DNA from: Bradyrhizobium diazoefficiens | GTDB lineage: Bacteria; Pseudomonadota; Alphaproteobacteria; Rhizobiales; Xanthobacteraceae | Reading direction: 5' to 3' | DNA: 64,000 bases | Assembly: GCF_016616235.1 (NCBI RefSeq) | Contig: NZ_CP067100.1 | Coordinates: forward strand, 1,361,001-1,425,000 | In this document: piece by piece, positions 52,261-62,027 of the stretch | How the letters are laid out: every line of letters starts with the position of its first letter | Numbering within the stretch: position 1 is the first letter of the stretch | Notes under the pieces: generated by a model | The model's database searches: none | The model's input: the letters and a program-made list of their open reading frames with translations, nothing else | What the model was told of the DNA's origin: nothing | Position numbers and translations under genes: made by a program

Positions 52261-53115
52261 TCACCATTTCAATTCGCGCATCAGCGCCTTCGGCGGATGG
52301 CCGAACAATTCCAGCACGGACTTCGGGTCGAGTTGGTCGAGACCTTCGAACTCCTCGGAATGGATGCCGCGGGTCACGAACAGGCAGTCGATGCCGAACT
52401 CGCGCGCGCCGGTGAGGTCGGTGCGGACGGAATCGCCGATCGCCAGCACCTTCTTCCGGTCGATCATATGACCCTGGCGCTCGCCCGCCAGCCGCATCGC
52501 GCGCTCGTAGATCGGCCGGTGCGGCTTGCCGTAGAAGATCACCTCGCCGCCGAGCTCGCGGTAGAGCTCCGCGATCGCGCCGGCGCAATAGATCAGCCGG
52601 TCGCCGCGCTCGACCACGATATCGGGATTGGCGCAGACCAGCGTCAGCTTGCGCTCGCGCGCCTTCAGCATCATGCTGCGGTAGTCCTCCGCCGTTTCGG
52701 TCTCGTCGTCATAGAGGCCGGTGCAGACGATGTAGTCGGCTTCCTCCAGCGGCGCGGTCGCCGCATCGAGGCCGCGATAGATCGAATTGTCGCGCTCGGG
52801 GCCGAGCCAGAACATCTTGCTTCCGGGATGCTCGGCGACATAGAGCCGGGTCAGATCGCCCGATGACACGATGGCGTCATAGGTCTCGTCGGCAACGCCG
52901 AGCTTGCGCAACTGCCGCTGCACGGAATCGGCCGGCCGTGGCGCGTTGGTGATCAGGATCACCGTGCCGCCGCGACTGCGATAGGTGTGCAGCGCCTCGC
53001 AGGCTTCGGGGAACGATTCCAGGCCGTTATGGACCACGCCCCAGATGTCGCTGAGCACGACCTCGACGTCGCCCACGAGCTCACGCAAGCCTTCGGCGAA
53101 ATGCAGTGTGGTCAT
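52261..53115 (-). CDS. HAD hydrolase, TIGR01459 type
   Basis: A 284-residue haloacid-dehalogenase-superfamily class IIA phosphatase. Motif I is VVLSDIWGVVHNG (the second Asp of DxD replaced by Trp-Gly), motif II is ILITNAPRP, the Lys motif is in FYGKPHRPIYERAM, and motif IV is AIGDSVRTDLTGA. The substrate is unknown. This group is typically found near ribF in rhizobia, as here. The gene converges on the CheY-like gene. Confidence 0.9.
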   Translation of the reverse strand: MTTLHFAEGLRELVGDVEVVLSDIWGVVHNGLESFPEACEALHTYRSRGGTVILITNAPRPADSVQRQLRKLGVADETYDAIVSSGDLTRLYVAEHPGSKMFWLGPERDNSIYRGLDAATAPLEEADYIVCTGLYDDETETAEDYRSMMLKARERKLTLVCANPDIVVERGDRLIYCAGAIAELYRELGGEVIFYGKPHRPIYERAMRLAGERQGHMIDRKKVLAIGDSVRTDLTGAREFGIDCLFVTRGIHSEEFEGLDQLDPKSVLELFGHPPKALMRELKW

Positions 53116-53130
53116 GATGCGCGCGGCCGA

Positions 53131-54597
53131 TCAGATGCGGCGCGCGAGCGCCGCGTTGCCGGTGATGCGTTGAGGCGTGGCTGACGCCGCGCCTGGGCTG
53201 GGGGAAGCGGAGCCATTGGATCCTTGGATGTCCTGCGCCTGGTTCGGCGCGGCCCCGCCGGTAGCAGATGCCCCCTCCGGTCGCAATGGCCGGGGCGGTG
53301 CGAACAGAAAGCCCTGGCCAAATCGCACGTCGTAGTCGAGCAGATCGACCACGGCGCGCTCGCCCTCGATCCGCTCGGCGATCAGGTCGATGCCGAAGCG
53401 GCCGAGCAGGTCGGAGAGGTCGGACGGATGGATGTCCGAGGCGGACGCCTGCCTGGGGTCGAGCAGCAGCGTCGCCGGCACCTTGATGAAGCGCACGCCG
53501 CGATCGGCGAGCTCGCGCGGTTCGATCCTGAGATCGGTGACATGATCGATCGAGAAGCGGAAGCCGCGCTGGGCGAGCGCGGCGAGATTCTCGGTCTCGG
53601 CCAGGCCGAGATTGCGGAAGGTCGACTGCTTGAATTCCAGCACCAGCGAGGGCGCCAGCGCCCGGTTGGCTTCGAGGAAGTCGAGGCACTGCGCGAAGCT
53701 GGTGGAATTGCCCAGCGTGGAGGCCGCGACGTTGCAGAACACGCCGACCTCCTTGTTGCGCACCATCAGGCGCCGCAGCACCTGCACGCAGCGCAGCATC
53801 ACCATGTTGTCGATGCGCCCGATCAGCCCGGAGGCTTCTGCGATGCTGATGAACTCCTCGGCCGCGATCAGCTGGTCGCGCTCGTCGCGCAGGCGCGTCA
53901 CCGCCTCGTAGAACCGCACCTTGCGCTGCGGCAGCGTCACCATCGGCTGGAGGAAGATGTCGATGCGGTTCTCGTCGATCGCGTTGCGCAGCGTCGCCAG
54001 CAGCTGGGTCTGATTACGGCCGTTGGTGGCGTGAGCCGGATTGGCGGTCTGGGCCTGGACCGACGGTGCTGCTGGCCGCGCTTGCGGCGTGGGATGCGGG
54101 GGCGGGGCGACCGGCTTCTCGTCAAAGGATGCAGCCAAATCGATTGGCGCCTCCGATTCCGGCCGCGCAACGGCAGCGGGCACTGGCGCTGCGCCGGCCA
54201 GCAGGTCCTCGTGGGCCGACACCGTGGTGGCGAGTTGCTTGACCAGCCCGCCGAGTTCGTTGATCTCGCCGACCACCGACTGGATGCGGTCGGAGTTGGT
54301 CGAATTGGACGAGGCGATCCGTCCCTCGATCGCCGCGAGGCGGCGGCCGAACTCGGCGACCTGGCGAGCGAGATCGGCGGTGCCGCGCGAGAGGTCGGCG
54401 ATCTGGCCGCCGACGTCGCTGCGGTCGCGCAACCGCATCGACACGGCGTTGTAGAGGATCAGGAAGGTCAGCGCCGTCAGCGCCACAATCGCGGATTCGG
54501 TGCCGCTGATGCCGGCGACCGCGTAGAGAACCAGCCCGAGCGAGGCCGCGACCAGAACCATGCAGATGGCGATGAAGATCGTCGAAATGCGAATCAT
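53131..54597 (-). CDS. Membrane EAL-domain protein, degenerate active site
   Basis: A 488-residue protein: two membrane helices (about residues 7-30 and 35-53), a coiled coil to about 130, a Pro/Ala-rich linker, and a C-terminal EAL domain from about residue 200. Canonical cyclic-di-GMP phosphodiesterase residues are E231 (EAV), N289, E321, D351, K372, E408 and Q428. The DDFGTG loop reads DHVTDL at 351-356, so the second Asp is lost. It is more likely a binding or sensing protein than an active phosphodiesterase. Confidence 0.85.
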   Translation of the reverse strand: MIRISTIFIAICMVLVAASLGLVLYAVAGISGTESAIVALTALTFLILYNAVSMRLRDRSDVGGQIADLSRGTADLARQVAEFGRRLAAIEGRIASSNSTNSDRIQSVVGEINELGGLVKQLATTVSAHEDLLAGAAPVPAAVARPESEAPIDLAASFDEKPVAPPPHPTPQARPAAPSVQAQTANPAHATNGRNQTQLLATLRNAIDENRIDIFLQPMVTLPQRKVRFYEAVTRLRDERDQLIAAEEFISIAEASGLIGRIDNMVMLRCVQVLRRLMVRNKEVGVFCNVAASTLGNSTSFAQCLDFLEANRALAPSLVLEFKQSTFRNLGLAETENLAALAQRGFRFSIDHVTDLRIEPRELADRGVRFIKVPATLLLDPRQASASDIHPSDLSDLLGRFGIDLIAERIEGERAVVDLLDYDVRFGQGFLFAPPRPLRPEGASATGGAAPNQAQDIQGSNGSASPSPGAASATPQRITGNAALARRI

Positions 54598-54745
54598 GCC
54601 GCGCGTTACGCCTCAAAGAGCTGACTGCTTCACCCCGGGAAAACACGGGCCATTATCCGGACCCGTCACGCCTCGTGCTCCCCTCGGCCGTATCACCCTA
54701 ACATCATTGTTGATTCGAGGGGATAGCGGCCTCATTGCGGCGAGG

Positions 54746-55876
54746 TCAGGATGGCGCGGTGGCGCCGACCGTGTCGGCCGAGACGGCCTCGCGGCTGCCG
54801 AGCGGCTTGGGGCGGCCGGTGGTGGTATCGCGCAGGGTCTGCCGCTCGATCTCCGAATTCAACTCCGCGCCGAACATGATGACAATCGCCGACATCCACA
54901 TCCACATCATCAACCCGATCGCCGCGCCGAGCGAGCCGTAGGTCGCGTTGTAGTTGCCGAATTTCGAAAGATACCAGGACAGCAGCGCCGAACCGGCAAT
55001 CCACAGGATGGCGGCCGTCACCGCGCCGATGCTCAGCCATTGCCAGCGCGGCGAGTCGCGGCTGGGGGCGAAACGATAGAGAATGGCAAGCGCCACCAGC
55101 AGAATGACGAACAGCAGGGGCCATCGCGCGAGCGCGACGATCAGCTTGCTTTCGGGCGCGAGGCCGAGGTGATCGAGCGCGAGCGGGAACGCGACCACGG
55201 CCCCCACCATCAGCAGCAGCGCCGCGATGCCGCCGACCGTGAAGGCCAGCGAGACCAGATTCAGCCGGATGAAGCTGCGCTTCTCGCGCTCCTCATAGGC
55301 GACGTTGAGGGCGTCGAAGATCGATTTGACGCCGGCATTGGCGCTCCAGACCGCAAGCACGAAGCCGAACAGGAAGGTGGCGCCGAGCGCCGTATTGCCT
55401 TTCGACACCACGCGGGCGACCTGGTCCTCGACGATCTGGAACGAGCCCTGGGGCAGCATCGTCGCGAGCGTCTGAAGATTGGCGCTGATCGTCGAGGGAT
55501 CGGCGAACAGGCCGTAGGCCGAGACGAGTGCGGTCACCGCCGGAAAGATCGCGAGCAGCCCGAAGAACACGACGCCGCCGGCGGTCGCGAGCAGGCGATC
55601 CTCGTCGATGCGCTGATAGGTGCGCCAGAAGATATCCTTCCAGCCGGCCCAGGGAATCGCGAACGGGCTCTTGGAGCGGCGGCCGTGGCCGGGCTGCATG
55701 GCCGCGCCCGCCGGGCTGGTTTCCGGTGAATTCGCCTCGCTTTTGCGGTGGTCTTTTGGAGGCCCCGAGCCGATCAGGCCGGACTCCTGAAAATAGCGCT
55801 CCGCAGTGAGGACGAAGACGGCCGTGGCGGCAATCAGCAGCCAGGAATCGAGCTGCTCGGAGCGCCGCACCTGCAT
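54746..55876 (-). CDS. YihY/BrkB-family membrane protein
   Basis: A 376-residue inner-membrane protein with about six membrane helices and family stretches WRTYQRIDEDRLLATAGGVVFF and SNAGVKSIFDALNVAYEE-like sequence after a short N-terminal helix. The family was once proposed as RNase BN or a virulence factor; the real role is unclear. The ATG at 55876 lies one base after the stop of the holin-like gene. The two are likely one unit. Confidence 0.85.
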   Translation of the reverse strand: MQVRRSEQLDSWLLIAATAVFVLTAERYFQESGLIGSGPPKDHRKSEANSPETSPAGAAMQPGHGRRSKSPFAIPWAGWKDIFWRTYQRIDEDRLLATAGGVVFFGLLAIFPAVTALVSAYGLFADPSTISANLQTLATMLPQGSFQIVEDQVARVVSKGNTALGATFLFGFVLAVWSANAGVKSIFDALNVAYEEREKRSFIRLNLVSLAFTVGGIAALLLMVGAVVAFPLALDHLGLAPESKLIVALARWPLLFVILLVALAILYRFAPSRDSPRWQWLSIGAVTAAILWIAGSALLSWYLSKFGNYNATYGSLGAAIGLMMWMWMSAIVIMFGAELNSEIERQTLRDTTTGRPKPLGSREAVSADTVGATAPS

Positions 55877-55877
55877 C

Positions 55878-56462
55878 TCAGGCGTCCGATCTGTGACCGT
55901 GGCGCCTCCGGCGTGCAGCCGTGACGCCCAGCAGCCCGATCGCGGCGAGCATCAGGCCGAGCTGCACGGGGCGGTTGGTCCGCGCCGAGAACGTATTGCC
56001 ATGGCTGCGTTCGCCCGGCGCGAGCGGGGCCAGCGGAATCGTCGTGGCCACCTCCTTTACCGCCTGCTTGACCGTCCCGCGCGGGATCCGCGGCGTGGCG
56101 ATTGCCACGCGCATGCGGCTGGCGAGCGGCACGATCGGCCGGGGCCGGCGCTTCATTTGCGCCATCGCGACCCCGGCGCAGATTGCGGCCAGCACCAGCA
56201 GCACCGCGGCGACCGCGCCAAAGCCCCAGAATTGTCCGTAGGTGATGGCGACCCAGCGGTACAGGGCGATCAGGCCGACGAACAAGGTTGCGATCAGGAA
56301 CAGCCCGGCCGCCGCGAACAGTCCGGCCGCCACGGCATAGGAACTCGCGCGGCCCGTGGCCTGGCTGGTGCGGTCGCGCAGATAAGACTGGGCGGCGCGC
56401 TTGAGATGGTTGAGCTTGAGCGCCATTCCGGCGCGCAGCAATTCGCCCGATGGCGCGAGCAT
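55878..56462 (-). CDS. Holin-like (phage holin superfamily, DUF1469-type) membrane protein
   Basis: A 194-residue protein with two hydrophobic segments (about residues 45-68 and 80-105) near the N-terminal third, an intervening AITYGQFWGF, and a C-terminal polar part ending in another short hydrophobic stretch and basic tail. Proteins of this kind occur next to YihY-like or DUF-rich membrane genes in many alphaproteobacteria. The start at 56462 has GGAGG upstream. The role is unknown. Confidence 0.65.
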   Translation of the reverse strand: MLAPSGELLRAGMALKLNHLKRAAQSYLRDRTSQATGRASSYAVAAGLFAAAGLFLIATLFVGLIALYRWVAITYGQFWGFGAVAAVLLVLAAICAGVAMAQMKRRPRPIVPLASRMRVAIATPRIPRGTVKQAVKEVATTIPLAPLAPGERSHGNTFSARTNRPVQLGLMLAAIGLLGVTAARRRRHGHRSDA

Positions 56463-56552
56463 GCGGACATCCTCCGAGAGCGAGAAATTCGTCGGGGGAT
56501 GAACGTGGCGGAATTTGACTTGTTCCGCGCGAAACGAAGCTGCCGGGACCGA

Positions 56553-57533
56553 TCAGCCGAGATCGGCAGCCGAAATCCAGAACACCTCGCCCTCGGACTC
56601 CTCGGTGTCGAGCCAGAGCAGCGGCAGTTCCGGAAACGCCTCGTCGACCAGCTCGCGGCCGCGGCCGATCTCGCAGATCAAGCCGCCATCCGGCGCGAGG
56701 TGATCGGATGCCTCGTGCAGGATGCGGCGGACGATGTCGAGACCGTCGGCGCCGCCATCGAAGGCGAGCTTCGGCTCGGCCCGGCATTCCGGCGGCAATG
56801 CTGCCATGCCTTCGGCATCGACGTAAGGCGGATTGCTGACGATGAGGTCATACCGCGCATCGCCGAGCGGGGCGAACAGATCGCCGCGGTGAAGCGTGAT
56901 GCGGTCATTGAGCCCGTGCTCGCTGACATTGCGCGTGGCGACTTCGAGCGCGCCCTTGGAGATGTCGACGGCGTCGACCGTGGCATTCGGGAAATGATGC
57001 GCGGCGAGGACCGCAAGACACCCCGAGCCGGTGCAGAGATCAAGCACGCGTTCAACCCCGGCGGGGTCGTCGATCAGCGAGCCTATTTCGCCGTCGCCGC
57101 CGAAATGCGACTCCAGCAGCTCGCCGATGAAGGAGCGCGGAACGATGACGCGCTCGTCGACATAGAAGGGCAGGCCGCGCATGTAGATCTTGTTGACGAG
57201 ATAGGCGGCGGGTTTGCGCGTCGTGATGCGCTGATGGATGAGATCGAGCAGGGTCTTGCCTTCCGCCGCCGTGACACAGGCATGGCCGAAGAGCTCGAAC
57301 TGGTCGGGATGCAGATGCAGGGCCTCGCAGACCAGGAACACGGCCTCGGCGACGGGATCGGTGGTGCCGTGAGCGAAGGCAAGCTTCGCCGCTGTGAAGC
57401 GGCTCACTGCATAGCGGACGAAATCGATCAGCGTGAGCAGCTCGCCGCGGCCGACCTTCGCGAGTTTCGGTGCGGCCTTCGCGAGTTTCGGTGCAGCGAG
57501 GCCGCGCGTTGTCTTTTTCGACGCTCTTGCCAT
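56553..57533 (-). CDS. prmB: Ribosomal protein L3 glutamine methyltransferase
   Basis: PrmB methylates a Gln of ribosomal protein L3. The 326-residue product has the SAM motif VLDLCTGSGCLAVLAAHH and the glutamine-binding NPPY in IVSNPPYVDAEGM. It differs from PrmC by its longer N-terminus, which here contains a tandem PKLAKA/PKLAKV repeat. The start MARASKKTT at 57533 is preferred. It follows moaE by 13 bases. Confidence 0.9.
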   Translation of the reverse strand: MARASKKTTRGLAAPKLAKAAPKLAKVGRGELLTLIDFVRYAVSRFTAAKLAFAHGTTDPVAEAVFLVCEALHLHPDQFELFGHACVTAAEGKTLLDLIHQRITTRKPAAYLVNKIYMRGLPFYVDERVIVPRSFIGELLESHFGGDGEIGSLIDDPAGVERVLDLCTGSGCLAVLAAHHFPNATVDAVDISKGALEVATRNVSEHGLNDRITLHRGDLFAPLGDARYDLIVSNPPYVDAEGMAALPPECRAEPKLAFDGGADGLDIVRRILHEASDHLAPDGGLICEIGRGRELVDEAFPELPLLWLDTEESEGEVFWISAADLG

Positions 57534-57546
57534 CAGGATCTTGCCA

Positions 57547-58023
57547 TCAGGATCGGGTCCAGCGTGCGGCGGCCTCGTCGTCACGGGCCTGGGCCTCGAC
57601 CCAGCCGGTGCCGGTGGCGCTCTCTTCCTTCTTCCAGAAGGGCGCGCTGGTCTTCAGGTAATCCATCAGGAACTCGGCCGCCTGGAATGCCGCCTGGCGG
57701 TGCTGCGAGGCCGTGAGCACCAGCACGATGTTCTGGCCCGGCATGAAGCGGCCGACGCGGTGGATCACCGTGACTCCGTTGAGCGGCCAGCGTGACGTCG
57801 CTTCGTCGACATGGCGCTGGATCTCTTCCTCCGCCATGCCCGGATAATGTTCGAGCGTGAGCGCAGCGATCTTTGCGCTGTCCTCGTCGGCACGGCAGAT
57901 GCCGGAGAAGCTCACGACCGCGCCGATGTCGGTGCGGCCCCCGGTCAGAGCCGCGATCTCGCACGCGATGTCGAAATCATCTTCCTGGATGCGGATGGCG
58001 ACGGGGCAAACGGGGGAGGTCAT
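57547..58023 (-). CDS. moaE: Molybdopterin synthase large subunit
   Basis: MoaE with MoaD converts cyclic pyranopterin to molybdopterin. The 158-residue product has VSFSGICRADE, LEHYPGMAEEEI and the C-terminal KTSAPFWKKEE, the active-site Lys region of the family. It is downstream of moaD with a three-base gap, so both subunits are made together. Confidence 0.95.
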   Translation of the reverse strand: MTSPVCPVAIRIQEDDFDIACEIAALTGGRTDIGAVVSFSGICRADEDSAKIAALTLEHYPGMAEEEIQRHVDEATSRWPLNGVTVIHRVGRFMPGQNIVLVLTASQHRQAAFQAAEFLMDYLKTSAPFWKKEESATGTGWVEAQARDDEAAARWTRS

Positions 58024-58026
58024 GGC

Positions 58027-58278
58027 CTAGCCGCCGGTCATGGGCGGGAAGAACGCGATCTCGCGGGCGCCCGCAATCATGGCGTCCGACCTGACATGAG
58101 CGTGGTCGATCGCGGCGCGGATCACCTTGGGCTTTTCGAAAGCATAAGCGTAAGCCTCGCTTTGACCGGACAGCCAGGCGATCAGCTCCTCGACGGTGCG
58201 CACCGTCGCGGGCGGCTCGATGGTCTCCTCGGCTTTGCCGACGCGCTCGCGCACCCAGGCGAAATACTTCACCTTCAT
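58027..58278 (-). CDS. moaD: Molybdopterin synthase sulfur-carrier subunit
   Basis: MoaD is a ubiquitin-like carrier whose C-terminal Gly-Gly is thiocarboxylated. The 83-residue product ends FFPPMTGG, exactly the needed tail, and starts MKVKYFAWVRERVG. Its start overlaps the pgsA stop by four bases. Confidence 0.95.
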   Translation of the reverse strand: MKVKYFAWVRERVGKAEETIEPPATVRTVEELIAWLSGQSEAYAYAFEKPKVIRAAIDHAHVRSDAMIAGAREIAFFPPMTGG

Positions 58279-58892
58279 GCCTCATCCTCCTTGATGAGGT
58301 GGTGGATGCCGGCGCGGAAATAATCGTAGCCGGTGTACATGGTCAGCAGCGCCGAGGCCCACAGCAGGACGAGGCCGATCAGCGAAACCACCGGAACGAC
58401 CTCATCGCCGGCCGGACCTGCGAGCAGGAACCCGATGGCGACGAGCTGAACGGTGGTCTTCCACTTGGCGAGCTTGGTCACGGGCACGCTGACGCGGAGC
58501 GCGGCCAGGTATTCGCGCAGGCCCGAGACCAGGATCTCGCGGCACAGGATCACGATCGCGGCCCATAGCGACCAGCCATGAATGATGCCGTCGGCGGCGA
58601 GCATCAGCAGGCAGGAGGCGACCAGGAGCTTGTCGGCGATCGGGTCCAGCATCCGGCCGAACGCCGATTGCTGATTCCAGATCCGTGCGTAGTAGCCGTC
58701 GAGATAATCCGTGACCGCGGCGCCGATGAAGATGGCGACCGCGACCCAGCGCAGCCACAGCGGATAGTCCATGATCGACTGCGCATAGATGCATCCGACC
58801 ACGACCGGGATCGCGGCGATCCGGCCATAGGTCAGGATGTTCGGGAGGGACATCGCGCGGCTGGTCGTCCCTCGTGTCGTGGCGATGTTCAT
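58275..58892 (-). CDS. pgsA: CDP-diacylglycerol glycerol-3-phosphate phosphatidyltransferase
   Basis: PgsA makes phosphatidylglycerol-phosphate at the inner membrane. The 205-residue product has the CDP-alcohol phosphotransferase motif D-x2-DG-x2-AR...G-x3-D-x3-D as DYLDGYYAR followed by GRMLDPIADK, and four membrane helices. The chosen start MNIATTRGTT (58892) has AGGA upstream. A longer frame to 59051 overlaps the uvrC end and is less likely. It shares a transcription direction with uvrC, moaD, moaE and prmB. Confidence 0.93.
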   Translation of the reverse strand: MNIATTRGTTSRAMSLPNILTYGRIAAIPVVVGCIYAQSIMDYPLWLRWVAVAIFIGAAVTDYLDGYYARIWNQQSAFGRMLDPIADKLLVASCLLMLAADGIIHGWSLWAAIVILCREILVSGLREYLAALRVSVPVTKLAKWKTTVQLVAIGFLLAGPAGDEVVPVVSLIGLVLLWASALLTMYTGYDYFRAGIHHLIKEDEA

Positions 58893-58998
58893 CCGTCCTA
58901 CCAATACCGCTGATGCCCTGAGGTCAACCGTCCCTCCCACATGGAGTGCGGGATGCGACGACCATATGACCAATGGCTGCCTTTGGGTCCCCTTTAGT

Positions 58999-61071
58999 TC
59001 ATCCCGGCTGGGGATGGAAATACTCGAAAATCCTGCGGGCGCTCTCGGCACTGACCCCCGGAACCTTGCCGAGATCGGCGATCGAGGCCCGTTCGATCTC
59101 CTTCAGAGTTCCGAAATGGTGCAGCAAGGCACGTTTGCGCGACGGGCCGATGCCCGGAATCTCCTGCAAACCGGCCTCGCGGATATCCTTCTTGCGCAGC
59201 TTGCGGTGCGAGCCGATGACGAAGCGGTGGGCCTCGTCCCGCAGCCGCTGGATGAAATAGAGCACGGGGTCGCGCGGCTCCAACTTGATCGCCTCGCGCT
59301 CCGGCATGAACAGGGTCTCGCGACCGGCATCCCGGTCCGGCCCTTTGGCGACCGACATCAGCGACACCTGCGTCAGGCCGAGATTCGTAAAGATCTCCCT
59401 GACGGCGTTGAGCTGGCCGCGACCGCCGTCGATGATGACGAGGTCAGGCCATTGCGGGAAGTCGTCGTCCTTCGCCTGGATGTTTTCCTTGGCCACGCCC
59501 TCCTCAGGTGGATTGATCAGGCGCTTGAAGCGGCGTTCCAGCACCTCCCGCATCATGGCGAAGTCGTCACCCGGCGTGATCCCTTCGGACTTGATGTTGA
59601 ACTTGCGGTACTGGTTTTTCACGAAACCATCCGGACCGGCGACGATCATCGCGCCGACGGCATTGGTGCCCTGGATGTGGCTGTTGTCGTAGACCTCGAT
59701 GCGCTTGGGCGGATGCGGGAGGTTGAGCGTGGTGGCTATGGCGTCCAGCAGGCGGCCCTGCGTCGCGGTGTCCGCCAGCTTGCGGCCCAGCGCCTCGCGC
59801 GCATTGGTCAATGCGTGGAGGACCAGCTCCTTCTTCTCGCCGCGCTTGGGCGCGGCGACCTCGATCTTGTGGCCGGCCTTGATTGACAGCGCATTGGCGA
59901 GCAGCTCGCTTTCCTCGATCTCGTGCGAGAGCAGGATGTTTCTCGGCGGCGGCTTGTCGTCGTAGAATTGGGCGAGGAAGGACCCCAGCACTTCCTCCGG
60001 CGTAAAAGTCTTCTCCGCGCGCGGGAAATAGGCGCGGTTGCCCCAGTTCTGGCCGGTGCGGAAGAAGAACACCTCGACGCAGGAGAAGCCGCCCTCCTGG
60101 TGGATCGCGAACACGTCGGCTTCCTCCACCGTGCGTGGATTGATGCCCTGCTGCGACTGGATCGCCGACAGCGCGGCGAGGCGGTCGCGGTAGAGCGCCG
60201 CGCGCTCGAATTCGAGCTCGTGCGAGGCCTTCTCCATCTCGCCGGCAAGCTCCTGCTTCACCGCATGGCTCTTGCCGGACAGGAAGTCGGTCGCCTCGCG
60301 CACCAGCGTCGTATAGCCGGGAAAGTCGATCTCGCGGGTGCAGGGACCGGCGCAGCGGCGGATCTGGTGGAGCAGGCAGGGGCGGCTGCGGCTTTCGAAG
60401 AAGGAATCGGTGCAGGACCGGATCAGGAACGCGCGCTGAAGTGCGGTGATGGTGCGGTTGACGGCGCCGGCTGAGGCGAACGGGCCGAAATAGCGGCCAG
60501 GCCGGGTCTGCGCGCCACGGTGCTTCAGGATCTGTGGCGCCCAATGGTCGCCTGTGATCAGGATATAGGGAAACGATTTGTCGTCGCGCAGCTGCACGTT
60601 GAAGCGCGGCCGCAGCTGCTTGATGAGGTTGGCTTCCAGCAGCAGCGCCTCGGTCTCGGTGTTGGTCGAAACGATCTCCACCGTCACGGTGGCGGCGATC
60701 ATGCGCAGGATGCGGGCCGGCTGCGGCGCGCTCTGGCGCGCGTAGTTCGACAGGCGCTTTTTGACGTTCTTGGCCTTGCCGACATAGAGCACGTCGCCGT
60801 TGGCATTGAGCATCCGGTAGACGCCGGGCGAGGTGGGGGCGAGCCGGACCGCGCGCTCGATCGCCTCGTGACCGGTCGCCAGCGGGCCTTCGCCGACCGC
60901 GCCGCTCTCTTCGAGGATATCAGGCAGCAGCGCATCGTCCTCGTCCTCGCTGGTGCTGGTGGCGGGATCGAGGTCCGGCGGCGTCAGGCTCTCCGGCGGA
61001 GCGTCGGTCGCGGCAGGGCGGGGCGATTTGCGCGCGCGCTCGTCCGGATTGTCGGGGGAATCGTGAACCAT
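58999..61071 (-). CDS. uvrC: Excinuclease ABC subunit C
   Basis: UvrC makes the two incisions of nucleotide-excision repair. The 690-residue protein has an N-terminal extension of about 65 residues rich in Asp/Glu, the GIY-YIG nuclease domain ([20 protein letters not shown]), the UVR motif, the RNase H-like endonuclease core ([21 protein letters not shown]) and a C-terminal helix-hairpin-helix ([17 protein letters not shown]). The length is a little above normal owing to the extension. Confidence 0.97.
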   Translation of the reverse strand: MVHDSPDNPDERARKSPRPAATDAPPESLTPPDLDPATSTSEDEDDALLPDILEESGAVGEGPLATGHEAIERAVRLAPTSPGVYRMLNANGDVLYVGKAKNVKKRLSNYARQSAPQPARILRMIAATVTVEIVSTNTETEALLLEANLIKQLRPRFNVQLRDDKSFPYILITGDHWAPQILKHRGAQTRPGRYFGPFASAGAVNRTITALQRAFLIRSCTDSFFESRSRPCLLHQIRRCAGPCTREIDFPGYTTLVREATDFLSGKSHAVKQELAGEMEKASHELEFERAALYRDRLAALSAIQSQQGINPRTVEEADVFAIHQEGGFSCVEVFFFRTGQNWGNRAYFPRAEKTFTPEEVLGSFLAQFYDDKPPPRNILLSHEIEESELLANALSIKAGHKIEVAAPKRGEKKELVLHALTNAREALGRKLADTATQGRLLDAIATTLNLPHPPKRIEVYDNSHIQGTNAVGAMIVAGPDGFVKNQYRKFNIKSEGITPGDDFAMMREVLERRFKRLINPPEEGVAKENIQAKDDDFPQWPDLVIIDGGRGQLNAVREIFTNLGLTQVSLMSVAKGPDRDAGRETLFMPEREAIKLEPRDPVLYFIQRLRDEAHRFVIGSHRKLRKKDIREAGLQEIPGIGPSRKRALLHHFGTLKEIERASIADLGKVPGVSAESARRIFEYFHPQPG

Positions 61072-61162
61072 GGAGTGAATTTAGGCGCTGGGGGTGCCGA
61101 TTTGAAGTTCCGGCCATGCCGCACGCACAGGGATGGCGGCGCAGTTCCGGTAACGCTTGCTT

Positions 61163-61202
61163 AAGCCTGTTAATAGCGCGGTAACCCGGCTTAACAGGCC
61201 TT
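61163..61202. repeat. Short inverted repeat upstream of the beta-barrel gene
   Basis: GCCTGTTAA (left) and TTAACAGGC (right) form a perfect 9-bp inverted repeat in an AT-rich stretch of the uvrC/porin-like gap. It may be a hairpin or a binding site for a regulator. Confidence 0.35.
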
Positions 61203-61318
61203 TAACTTAAAACTCTCGATAAATCCTACGCGAAAAAGTCGTGGTTCCGTAACCATGCGGTGGCCTCGCGCGGCGGCGCGGCACCGCGGGGGCGGCAGTT
61301 GTGTTGGAGAGAGTATCG

Positions 61319-61942
61319 ATGAAGAGGTTCGTTGTGGGCGCAGCCGCGTTGGTTGCAGCCGGCTGGACAGCTTCGGCAGAGGCCGCCGATCTCAATTACG
61401 GGCAGCGGGCGCCCTATACCGTCAATCAGCCGCTGAATGCGTATAGCTGGGCCGGTCCTTATCTCGGTGGCAACATCGGTTACGAATGGGGCTCGGTCGA
61501 CAACAATCCCGCAAAGCCGTCCGGCTTCGTCGGCGGCGTGCAGGCCGGCTACAATTTCCAGAACGGCCCGTTTGTGTTCGGCGTCGAGGGCGACATCCAG
61601 GCCACAGGCGCCGACGACACCTTCGCGCCATGGAAGTTCTCAAATCCCTGGTTCGGCACCCTGCGCGGCCGCGCCGGCTATGCGTTCAGCAACGTGCTGT
61701 TTTACGGCACCGCAGGCCTCGCCTTCGGCGAGCTGCGCGGGCAGACATTCGGCTGGACCGAGTCGCACACCAGGGCCGGCTGGACCATCGGTGCCGGCGC
61801 GGAAGTCGGTCTTGCGCCGAACTGGAGCGCCAAGCTCGAATATCTCTACATCGATCTGTCGACCAGCCAGTTCGCAATTACGGGCGTGTCAAATGGCTAC
61901 AGCGCCAGCGTTGTGCGCGCAGGCGTGAACTATCACTTCTGA
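61319..61942 (+). CDS. Outer-membrane beta-barrel protein
   Basis: A 207-residue protein with signal peptide (MKRFVVGAAALVAAGWTASAEA) and an eight-stranded OmpA/Omp25-like barrel: PYLGGNIGYEWGS, GGVQAGYNFQNGPFVFGVEG, LRGRAGYAFSNVLFYGTAG, TIGAGAEVGLAPNWSAKLEYLY and a terminal SVVRAGVNYHF ending in aromatic F. Such proteins are abundant in rhizobial outer membranes. The ATG at 61319 has GGAGAG upstream. A strong terminator follows. Confidence 0.92.
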   Translation: MKRFVVGAAALVAAGWTASAEAADLNYGQRAPYTVNQPLNAYSWAGPYLGGNIGYEWGSVDNNPAKPSGFVGGVQAGYNFQNGPFVFGVEGDIQATGADDTFAPWKFSNPWFGTLRGRAGYAFSNVLFYGTAGLAFGELRGQTFGWTESHTRAGWTIGAGAEVGLAPNWSAKLEYLYIDLSTSQFAITGVSNGYSASVVRAGVNYHF

Positions 61943-61973
61943 TCGCTGAAGAAGAAAATACCGGACTACAGCC

Positions 61974-62002
61974 TCCCGGCCGCTCGCGGCCGGGATTTTT
62001 TT
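61974..62002 (+). terminator. Rho-independent terminator
   Basis: TCCCGGCCG (61974-61982) pairs with CGGCCGGGA (61987-61995) over a four-base loop, followed by seven T. It lies just after the beta-barrel gene and may also work for the cold-shock gene on the other strand, though that side lacks a T-run. Confidence 0.88.
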
Positions 62003-62027
62003 GCGCCAGGTGTCTTGCGTAGGCTCG

